Shown here piece after piece: positions 7,452 through 13,835 of a stretch of DNA of 28,447 bases. The number at the start of each line of letters is the position of its first letter. The first letter of the stretch is position 1. This DNA is from Pseudomonadota bacterium. GTDB lineage: Bacteria; Pseudomonadota; Gammaproteobacteria; Burkholderiales; Burkholderiaceae_D. Under the pieces are notes generated by a model. The model saw only the letters and a program-made list of their open reading frames with translations. It did not search any database and had not been told where the DNA came from. The stretch lies in the NCBI GenBank assembly GCA_023420795.1, contig JAEZVM010000135.1, forward strand, positions 1 through 28,447, given 5' to 3'. The position numbers were made by a program, and so were the translations under genes.

Positions 7452-8480
7452 TTACTTCTTTCCCTTCCCGGAATCCGTCTTCGGCGATCCGACAATCAGC
7501 GGGTCAGGCGCGCCGATCGCATGCGCATCCTTGTTGGTGTAGTCGAGCTTGTGCAGCACGCAGCGCATTGCATTCAGGCGTGCCCGCTTCTTGCAATTGG
7601 ACTTGATGACGGTCCACGGCGCGTCGGCGGTGTCGGTGTTGAAGAACATCGCTTCCTTCGCCTTGGTGTACTCGTCCCACTTGTCGAGTGAGGCCATGTC
7701 GATCGGGCTCAGCTTCCACTGCTTCAGCGGATCGGTCATGCGTTGCTCGAAACGCAGCCGCTGCTCTTCGCGCGTCACCGAGAACCAGAGCTTGAACAGG
7801 TGAATGCCGGAGCGTACCAGCATGCGCTCGAATTCCGGTGTCTGCCGCATGAATTCCAGGTACTCGTTGTCGGTGCAGAAGCCCATCACCTTTTCGACGC
7901 CGGCGCGGTTGTACCACGAACGGTCGAACAGGACGATCTCGCCGGCGGTTGGCAGATGTTGGTTATAGCGCTGAAAATACCACTGGCCGCGCTCGGCATC
8001 CGATGGTTTTTCCAGTGCGACCACGCGTGCGCCGCGCGGATTCAGATGCTCCATGAAACGCTTGATCGTCCCGCCCTTGCCGGCGGCATCGCGTCCCTCG
8101 AACAGGATCACCACGCGCTGGCCGGTTTCCTTGACCCAGGCTTGCAGCTTCAGCAGTTCCACCTGCAGCAACCGTTTTTGCGCCTCGTAGGCACGGGTCG
8201 AGAGCCGGTATTTGTAAGGGTAGGGAGCGTTTTCCCAGCCGTCGTTCAGTTCGGCATCGGCATGCCTGCGGCCGGATTTTCTTGCCGGTTTCGCGAGCGA
8301 GGCGGCCTGCCGCTTCAGCGTGCGGATTTCTTTCAGATCGGTCGACCGGGCCTGGGCTGGATCGGTCGGCATCGGCGCTTCACGGACCAGCCGTACTACC
8401 GGCGTGGCGCGGCGAGTGCGCTTGTGCTGGACAGTGGTGTTGCCCATAGCCGGCGAATTGTTCTTGAGCGTCCTTGCCAT
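7452..8480 (-). CDS. ppk2: polyphosphate kinase 2 (class I PPK2)
   Basis: This 342-residue enzyme transfers phosphate between polyphosphate and nucleotides, usually favouring NDP phosphorylation in this class. The kinase core starts near residue 81 with 'GWENAPYPYKYRLSTRAYEA'. It carries Walker A EGRDAAGKGG (128-137), the lid region 'KPSDAERGQWYFQRY' and Walker B 'IVLFDRSWYNR' (182-192). The last Walker A positions read GKGG where many relatives have GKDG. The first 80 residues form a basic, low-complexity extension rich in Arg, Lys, Thr and Ala. The ATG has a GGAAGAGG site just upstream. It is divergent from the Cys-repeat protein gene. Confidence 0.93.
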   Translation of the reverse strand: MARTLKNNSPAMGNTTVQHKRTRRATPVVRLVREAPMPTDPAQARSTDLKEIRTLKRQAASLAKPARKSGRRHADAELNDGWENAPYPYKYRLSTRAYEAQKRLLQVELLKLQAWVKETGQRVVILFEGRDAAGKGGTIKRFMEHLNPRGARVVALEKPSDAERGQWYFQRYNQHLPTAGEIVLFDRSWYNRAGVEKVMGFCTDNEYLEFMRQTPEFERMLVRSGIHLFKLWFSVTREEQRLRFEQRMTDPLKQWKLSPIDMASLDKWDEYTKAKEAMFFNTDTADAPWTVIKSNCKKRARLNAMRCVLHKLDYTNKDAHAIGAPDPLIVGSPKTDSGKGKK

Positions 8481-8545
8481 TGCCTCTTCCCCATTTCCTT
8501 GTAGGTTTAAACATTCATGAAATAAACATTATTAGCGCTTGTTGC

Positions 8546-8574
8546 ACAATGTGGCAAGACCTTGCAAATATTGT
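8546..8574. promoter_or_regulatory. imperfect dyad in the ppk2/secreted-protein divergent region
   Basis: GCAAG-AC-CTTGC forms the centre of a dyad flanked by ACAAT on the left (8546-8550) and ATTGT on the right (8570-8574). The arms differ only in a few bases between these blocks. It sits between two divergent genes, where an operator would be expected. No regulator can be named. Confidence 0.3.
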
Positions 8575-8741
8575 GGGTTATTGGCCGGCTTGGCGCACAG
8601 TAGGAAAAGCAACGTCCATAAACAGAATGATCTGGTATTGGCACTGCCTCGAAAAACTGTGCTGGCGGTATTTTGCAATGCCCGCCATGGCCCGAACATT
8701 GCAAGCTTTCGGCGACATCTAATCAAAGGAAGGAGCCACCC

Positions 8742-9428
8742 GTGAATGCAAAGCTCACTGCCATCGCCGCATCCTTCGCGTTAACTTTTGCGGCAGGCGC
8801 GTTCGCCCAGACTTCCCCGGCCGCGTCGGATTCATCCGGACAAAGTTCGCAGTCGCAACAGTCGAAAAGCAGCGGTGCAAGTTCTGGACAACAATCGCAA
8901 GAGCAGACGATTAATCAGCAACATCAAGCCGCGCTGGAAAAATGTGACGGACTGAAGGACAACGCCAAGGATATCTGCAAGGCCGAGGCGGATGGCCAGA
9001 AGAAAGTCTCGGAAGCGCAGGCGAAGGTGACCGAGCGTGACACGCCGAAGAATCGCCTCGAACTGGCGGAAGCCAAGGCGAAAGCACAGTACGAGGTAGC
9101 CAAGGAGCGCTGCGACGATCAGGTCGGCGATGCGAAGAACGCCTGCGAACAGTCGGCGAAGGCAACGCGGGACAGCAGCCTGGCGCAAGCCAAGATGCAA
9201 TCCCAGACGCAGACATCCGGCAGCAGCACTGGTGGTTCCAGCGGAGCGTCGGGTGCATCTTCGGGCGCATCTTCAGGCCAACCGCCGCCAGCTTCGACCA
9301 CTTCCGGCGGACAGGCCATGCAACCGATGCCCTCAGGCAGCGGGTCCTCCTCGGCAGGCGGTGCATCCAGCCCGCCGCAGGGGCAGACTGCTTCGCCGCC
9401 GCAGCAACCGGCCGGATCGTCACAATAG
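8742..9428 (+). CDS. secreted Ser/Gln-rich protein with duplicated Cys-pair module
   Basis: The start is the GTG at 8742. It follows AAGGAAGGAG by a normal distance and puts a clean signal peptide (residues 1-22, cleavage AFA-Q) at the N-terminus; the frame is open further upstream but lacks such a signal. The 228-residue product has a Ser/Gln linker and then two copies of a C-D-x4-DAK-x2-C-like unit: C68 to C79 and C124 to C135, each with ten residues between the cysteines. Between them lies a Lys/Ala/Glu-rich helical stretch. The tail is low complexity (Gly, Ser, Ala, Pro, Gln). Similar short Cys-pair helical proteins occur in Burkholderiales as uncharacterised secreted proteins. Function is unknown. 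Confidence 0.78.
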   Translation: MNAKLTAIAASFALTFAAGAFAQTSPAASDSSGQSSQSQQSKSSGASSGQQSQEQTINQQHQAALEKCDGLKDNAKDICKAEADGQKKVSEAQAKVTERDTPKNRLELAEAKAKAQYEVAKERCDDQVGDAKNACEQSAKATRDSSLAQAKMQSQTQTSGSSTGGSSGASGASSGASSGQPPPASTTSGGQAMQPMPSGSGSSSAGGASSPPQGQTASPPQQPAGSSQ

Positions 9429-9458
9429 GCTTTCAGGCGCGCGTCCGGAAGCATCAGT

Positions 9459-9487
9459 GCCGCCGGTTTCCTGTGCGATCCGGCGGC
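9459..9487 (+). terminator. possible terminator hairpin
   Basis: GCCGCCGG (9459-9466) pairs exactly with CCGGCGGC (9480-9487) around a 13-base loop, 31 bases after the stop of the secreted Cys-pair protein gene. There is no strong T-run after it, so termination is uncertain. Confidence 0.35.
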
Positions 9488-9624
9488 GTGGTCATGTTCG
9501 CTTCCTTTTCTGAACAAGCGCAAGCCGGAACGATCAAAGCTTTCATCGATGGATAGACGATAATGTAAGTCCGGCGTGGGCGTTGACTTGCCCGTGCCAC
9601 TATTTTTCTTGAAAGCACATCACA

Positions 9625-10149
9625 TTGGTTTCCACTAAAAGCAAGCGCTGGAACGGCAATTTCGACAGCCTTCCGGTTGAATATCTCAAGGGCGTCATGG
9701 AAAAAATGGCGGAGTATGGCGATCGCGTCCAGTTTTCACTGGTCAGCGCCGGTGGCGAGCCGAGCTATCAGATCATGAACAGTTTTGGCAAGGCAATGGC
9801 CTTCGACAGGAATCATCATCTGCTGCGGCCAGAAAGCGATGAGTTCGCCGGGGCCAATGCCAGCAACCCGTTCACGCTCGACCAGATCAAATCCGCGATT
9901 TCAGGGATAGGCGCGAGTTCACGCCCGGCATCACGAGCCAAACGCGTGGCCGGTAGCGGCACTACGACCCGCACCAGCGCGGCCAGGCTGGAAGAGCAGT
10001 TCGCCACCCAGCGCTACGAATATTTCAGAAATAACCGCAAGACCCTGCCGCCAACGATTTCGCAGCATACGGAAGAAATTACCGATCTGATGAAGAAAGG
10101 GAAATCGGTGGAGGAGGCGTTTGGCGAGGTAGTGAAGAAGTATTTTTAA
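9625..10149 (+). CDS. unrecognised small basic protein
   Basis: The protein has up to 174 residues and begins with TTG. An in-frame stop at 9610-9612 leaves no room for an earlier start, and GAAAG lies nine bases upstream. The next candidate is the ATG near 9697. I do not recognise the family. Residues 1-75 look folded ('FDSLPVEYLKGVMEKMAEYG', 'GEPSYQIMNSFGKAMAF'). Residues 90-125 are a Ser/Thr/Arg/Ala-rich linker, and the C-terminus is helical and charged ('ITDLMKKGKSVEEAFGEVVKKYF'). There is no signal peptide or membrane segment, so it is probably cytoplasmic. It converges on the minus-strand gene starting at 11611. Confidence 0.6.
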   Translation: MVSTKSKRWNGNFDSLPVEYLKGVMEKMAEYGDRVQFSLVSAGGEPSYQIMNSFGKAMAFDRNHHLLRPESDEFAGANASNPFTLDQIKSAISGIGASSRPASRAKRVAGSGTTTRTSAARLEEQFATQRYEYFRNNRKTLPPTISQHTEEITDLMKKGKSVEEAFGEVVKKYF

Positions 10150-10174
10150 GAGCCGGTGCAATACCGAAAATGAA

Positions 10175-10197
10175 AAGCCCTCCGTGCAGGAGGGCTT
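10175..10197 (-). terminator. strong hairpin, probable terminator in minus direction
   Basis: AAGCCCTCC (10175-10183) pairs perfectly with GGAGGGCTT (10189-10197) around a 5-base loop. Read on the minus strand the stem is followed by TTTTCATTTT, as expected for rho-independent termination. On the plus strand no T-run follows. It lies in the convergent space between two unrecognised genes, and about 215 bases past the end of the minus-strand gene. Confidence 0.7.
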
Positions 10198-10330
10198 CGA
10201 ATATGGTGCCGGTATTATTTCCGACCGCCAGCTCCGGTGGATGCAGCCTATTCTTTTGAAAACCGGGGTCTCACTCCGAAAGCTGCATGGGGCCGAATCA
10301 TACAGGGAATCTTTTTTGTATGTGTTGCAG
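10198..10330 (-). ncRNA. candidate structured RNA or long 3' UTR
   Basis: This stretch between convergent genes has no open frame. It contains complementary blocks: ATGCAGC (10241-10247) with GCTGCAT (10282-10288), plus smaller ACCG/CGGT and CGG/CCG pairs. On the minus strand it ends in the strong terminator at 10175-10197. No convincing minus-strand promoter is visible, so it may be only the 3' UTR of the gene ending at 10412. I could not match it to 6S, tmRNA, SRP or a known riboswitch. The strand is inferred from the terminator. Confidence 0.3.
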
Positions 10331-10411
10331 CGTTACATTACGTAACCTGAGTCTTGCTTTTTATTTATCGGAGTGGTAAGCCGCCGCATTTCCGCTTTAC
10401 GCGACGTCTTC

Positions 10412-11611
10412 CTAACGATTTGCATAAGGCCGTGCGCTGACAGGATTTCCGTCGCTGTCAAACTCTTTGGCCTGCATCATCGCTTTCACGCCGATGGTTT
10501 GCAGCGCGTCGCACACATCCTCGATCTCGGTTTGCACATCCGCTCCCGGATTGAGCGGCCTGTCTGCGGAAGCGAGCAGCGCATCGTCCGCAGCGTACAG
10601 GTTCACCCGCACTACCGACGCGTCGTCGGCCGGGCCAATGACGGCACGCGTGTTTTCCGCCGGTGAGCCGTGCAAATCCAGCCGATGCTGCAGGTCTGAC
10701 ATCATCTGCAGCGTCTCGTATTCGGCCATGCCCCTTTCCTTGCCGCCATGGAAAAGGTCCTGGTAAAAGAAGTCGATGTCGATATTTCGGCCATCGGTCG
10801 CAAGACAGCGCTTGACCCAGGGGGCGACCTGCTGCGCCCAGTGCCGGAAGCGCTCCGCCCGCTTTTCGAAATAGCGATCGGCCGCCGCCTCGTTTTCCGG
10901 CACGCGGTAAAACGGGTCGTCCATTGTCTTCAGCGCGAAGCCGAGCAGAAAGCGCAGCTCGACCGCCTGATCGTCCGGAGCGAAATGGTTTTCCGGCCAG
11001 CCGCTCATGCTGCGCCCGATCGCGGTTGCCGAAGTTTTCTTGCGCGTCATCGAATCGAATGCCTCGCGCACCATCTCGTGGAGTTCGCCGTAGCGGATTC
11101 TGTCGATTTCGTCCGGATGATAGGCATGGCTGACCAGCACGACCGTGGCGTCGCGGCTTTCGAGCTGCGCTTCCTGAACGCTCTTGCGCAGCAGATCGAA
11201 AGCTTCTTCATCCTGGAAGCACTGTTCCACATGAAGGCCGCCTGTCGTATGCACGAACATCGGAATCACGAAGGCGTTTACTTCCAGCTCGCGGCCGTCG
11301 TCGCGGCGGATCACGATGGTGCCGGCGGCTTCCTCGATGCTTTCCTTTAACAGGCGATACGCATCGGCGCCGTCGTCGAGCGCATGTTCAAGCGCTTCAT
11401 GCAGCACGTCATCCTTCTTCTGGCTCACGCATTTGCGGATGGTTTTCTGAAGCTCGCGCGTTTTTTCCTTCAATATCTCGGCCGAAGGCAATCGATGCAA
11501 ACGCTGCGAGAGTTCAACCGCGAGTGCGGCCAGCTTTTCCGTCAATACTTCATGCTGGTCTTCGGGAGAGGGCGCGGCTTTCGCAGCGGAGGGGCGCTTG
11601 TTCTTTGTCAT
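10412..11611 (-). CDS. unrecognised cytoplasmic protein, about 400 aa
   Basis: This 399-residue soluble protein has no signal peptide or membrane segment. The N-terminal 110 residues are mostly charged helices ('VLTEKLAALAVELSQRLHRL', 'DDVLHEALEHALDDGADAYR'). A mixed alpha/beta middle follows, with 'ELEVNAFVIPMFVHTTGG' and 'RDATVVLVSHAYHPDEIDRI'. A C-terminal domain ends in 'ASVVRVNLYAADDALLASAD' and 'EIEDVCDALQTIGVKAM'. The broad layout recalls uncharacterised Burkholderiales families such as DUF2863, but I cannot confirm that assignment. It is transcribed alone, divergent from the small gene at 11736. Confidence 0.75.
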   Translation of the reverse strand: MTKNKRPSAAKAAPSPEDQHEVLTEKLAALAVELSQRLHRLPSAEILKEKTRELQKTIRKCVSQKKDDVLHEALEHALDDGADAYRLLKESIEEAAGTIVIRRDDGRELEVNAFVIPMFVHTTGGLHVEQCFQDEEAFDLLRKSVQEAQLESRDATVVLVSHAYHPDEIDRIRYGELHEMVREAFDSMTRKKTSATAIGRSMSGWPENHFAPDDQAVELRFLLGFALKTMDDPFYRVPENEAAADRYFEKRAERFRHWAQQVAPWVKRCLATDGRNIDIDFFYQDLFHGGKERGMAEYETLQMMSDLQHRLDLHGSPAENTRAVIGPADDASVVRVNLYAADDALLASADRPLNPGADVQTEIEDVCDALQTIGVKAMMQAKEFDSDGNPVSARPYANR

Positions 11612-11735
11612 GGGTGATGTTTGGGTTTCTCCGGAGCGAGGACGTCATGCCGCGCTGCTGGGTTCAGTGTGTTGCGTTCAATCCTCGCCGCAGGTTTTTT
11701 ATGTACCGCAAGCCATTCCTGATGTACGCTGCCTC

Positions 11736-12170
11736 ATGGACAGCGAAAACGTCATTCAGCTCAGCGGACCGTTCAGCATCACGGATTCGATGGGACGTAC
11801 CTGGGAGCTCCATGGTATCCGGATATTTGACGAAGGCTACGGCATTATCGACGTTTATGTCGATTTCGCGGAATCGATGGACGACGAACCCTTGTATGAG
11901 GACGCGGCCGTCATCCGGCAAATCCTGGCGCGCCTGCGCAAGCTCGGTTACACAGGGCCGGATTTCGGGCATGGTGATCCCGGCCTGCAGGACGACAGGC
12001 TGATCGTGCTGGAAGCGCCGGAAGAATTCGGCCGCTTCGCTGCCACCAAAGGCTGGAAGAATCTTGCCGAAGGCTATGCGGACGAAGAGGCTGCGTCCGA
12101 CAGCGTGATGGCCGATCCTCTCGCGCTTGCGGTGTATTCCGAATTGATGCGCAGGCTGTCCGCAAAGTAA
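11736..12170 (+). CDS. unrecognised acidic protein, about 144 aa
   Basis: With the ATG at 11736 the product has 144 residues and starts MDSENVIQLSGPFSITDS. The frame extends upstream to 11598, but those residues look like untranslated sequence and overlap the promoter region of the divergent gene. No clear ribosome binding site is visible at either start. The protein is acidic, with a beta-rich first half ('WELHGIRIFDEGYGIIDVYVDFAES') and a helical C-terminus. I do not recognise the family. A soluble cytoplasmic product is likely. It reads in the same direction as the udgX-like gene 79 bases downstream, so co-transcription is possible. Confidence 0.65.
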   Translation: MDSENVIQLSGPFSITDSMGRTWELHGIRIFDEGYGIIDVYVDFAESMDDEPLYEDAAVIRQILARLRKLGYTGPDFGHGDPGLQDDRLIVLEAPEEFGRFAATKGWKNLAEGYADEEAASDSVMADPLALAVYSELMRRLSAK

Positions 12171-12249
12171 GCGCATGAACGGAAGTATCTGAACGATTGC
12201 GCAGTGGCGGAATCACAGGGGAATCCGGCTTGCCGTTTCCTTGATACCC

Positions 12250-12921
12250 ATGCCAGCCACTCCCCAGCCTGTCAGTAGAAAGCGCGCGCCGCGCATCCCG
12301 AAGCAGGCGCCGCCGCGCGTGGCTCCGGACACCGGTTCCCTAGACGAGGTGCGCGATGCAGCGCATGACTGTCGTGCCTGTCCGCTCTGGACCGATGCCA
12401 CGCAAACCGTTTTCGGCGAAGGCCCCGCGCATGCGCGCATCATGCTGGTCGGCGAGCAGCCCGGCGACCAGGAAGACCGCAGCGGCCATCCCTTCGTCGG
12501 CCCGGCTGGGCAGGTGCTGGATCGGGCCTTGCGGGATGCCGGCATCGAGCGTGAACTGGTATATCTCACCAATGCGGTCAAGCACTTCAAATGGGAGCCG
12601 CGCGGCAGGCGCCGCCTGCACAAGAAACCGGCGGAAGCGGAGATCGCCGCATGCCATCAATGGCTGGAGCGCGAGCTGGAACTGGTGACGCCGGAACTGG
12701 TGGTCGCCATGGGCGCGACCGCCGCCCGCGCGCTGCTGGGACGCGCCACGCCGATCGAGGCGAACCGGGGCAAACTGCTGCCTTTCATGACCGGAATGCA
12801 GATACTGATTACCGTGCACCCGTCCTATCTGCTGCGCGTGCCAGAGGAAAACCGGGTGGAGTCGTATGGGCGCTTCGTGCGCGACCTGAAGATTGCTACG
12901 CCGTTTTCAGCCCCAGCCTGA
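12250..12921 (+). CDS. udgX: UdgX-type uracil-DNA glycosylase
   Basis: The start at the ATG 12250 gives 223 residues; a TTG three codons upstream is the alternative, and neither has a clear ribosome binding site. Motifs are those of the Fe-S uracil-DNA glycosylase superfamily: CRACP (C41, C44), motif A 'GEQPGDQEDRSGHPFVGPAG' (68-87), C135 and 'HPSYLLR' near the end. After 'NAVKHFKWEPRG' comes RRRLHKKP (120-127), matching the KRRIH loop of UdgX. In that family the loop histidine bonds covalently to the abasic site after uracil excision; H124 is its likely equivalent. H112 stands where family 4 enzymes have a Cys ligand. Its 3' end overlaps the convergent HDOD gene by 26 bases. Confidence 0.87.
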   Translation: MPATPQPVSRKRAPRIPKQAPPRVAPDTGSLDEVRDAAHDCRACPLWTDATQTVFGEGPAHARIMLVGEQPGDQEDRSGHPFVGPAGQVLDRALRDAGIERELVYLTNAVKHFKWEPRGRRRLHKKPAEAEIAACHQWLERELELVTPELVVAMGATAARALLGRATPIEANRGKLLPFMTGMQILITVHPSYLLRVPEENRVESYGRFVRDLKIATPFSAPA

Positions 12922-13714
12922 GCATCAGGGTTAGCATATCGATGTTCATCAGCGCCGCGATCGCGGCAAAATCATCCGGCAATGCCGGATCGTCCCAGCC
13001 GTGGGCCGAATGCCGGGCCAGATCGGCAGCCAGGCTGACATTCCTGACACGGGCCCGGTTAACGTGCTTTTCATCCAGCAGGCTGGCCAGCAGTCCGGGC
13101 AATTGCCAGTTCCGGCAAAGCGCGGCCTGCAGGTCGTTCAACGCGAATCCCAGCACCGCTTTTTGTGCGTCCGCGCTGCGCATTGCCAGATTGTCTTCCT
13201 GCAGCGCGCGTATTCCCAACGCCTGCTGCGGCGAAAAGCACCAGACCAGCATCTCCGCAAGGTCGTGCAGCAGTGCGGCAATGGCGACCTCTTCACTATT
13301 CATGTCATACCGCCAGGTCGCCCAGTCGAGTGCATAACGCGCCGCACGCTGGGCGCGGCGCACGACGTGCAGCAGCCCGAGCAGCGCCTGCGGGTGCGGT
13401 TTCAGATGGTCTTCGACGATATCGAACTGCGCGAAGTGATGGAAGAAAGGCTCGACGCCCAGCATCATCACCGCATGCTCGACATTGGAAATGTCCTGCA
13501 ACTGGCGCCGGCCGCGGCGACGGGCAGCGAATCGCAGCACCCGCACCGTCATTAGCGGATCGTGCAGGACGATGGTGGCGATTTTGCGGACGCTGACGTT
13601 GTCCGCATGCTCGCGCGCCTCGGCAAGCGCGCGGGCGGTCTGTCGCAGGACCGGTATCTCCCTGTCGCTCAGGAATTCCGTCCACGATTGGATGCCGGAC
13701 AGGTTCGTTGTCAT
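12896..13714 (-). CDS. HDOD domain protein
   Basis: Starting at the ATG 13714 (ten bases after GAGGAGG) the protein has 272 residues; upstream in-frame ATGs lack such a site. One HDOD domain covers most of it: 'DNVSVRKIATIVLHDPLMTVRVLRFA' near residues 39-63, 'ISNVEHAVMMLGVEPFF' (75-91) and a retained His-Asp pair in 'AALLHDLAEMLVW' (H150, D151). HDOD proteins generally lack the full HD metal site and act as signalling scaffolds, often in c-di-GMP networks. Its promoter region is shared with the divergent GGDEF-EAL gene, supporting a link. The C-terminus overlaps the convergent glycosylase gene. Confidence 0.88.
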   Translation of the reverse strand: MTTNLSGIQSWTEFLSDREIPVLRQTARALAEAREHADNVSVRKIATIVLHDPLMTVRVLRFAARRRGRRQLQDISNVEHAVMMLGVEPFFHHFAQFDIVEDHLKPHPQALLGLLHVVRRAQRAARYALDWATWRYDMNSEEVAIAALLHDLAEMLVWCFSPQQALGIRALQEDNLAMRSADAQKAVLGFALNDLQAALCRNWQLPGLLASLLDEKHVNRARVRNVSLAADLARHSAHGWDDPALPDDFAAIAALMNIDMLTLMLRLGLKTA

Positions 13715-13835
13715 CTGGATGCTGCCTCCTCGTTCTTTATTGTACTGCTGCATGTCGTGCATCAATGCTGTTTCATTGACATCAAGTAAAAGAGGAACTT
13801 ACCTGTTTCGTATTCCCCTCCAAGGGGGACAGTTT

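Noticed and set aside
10198..10330. Identification of the convergent structured region as 6S RNA or tmRNA
   Set aside because: The diagnostic central bubble and closing stems of 6S RNA and the tRNA-like ends of tmRNA could not be recognised, so only a structured candidate is claimed.
13485..13835. N-terminal extension of the GGDEF-EAL protein by 117 residues
   Set aside because: The extra part is antisense to the HDOD gene, has no ribosome binding site, and would put a non-membrane segment ahead of a normal N-terminal membrane anchor.
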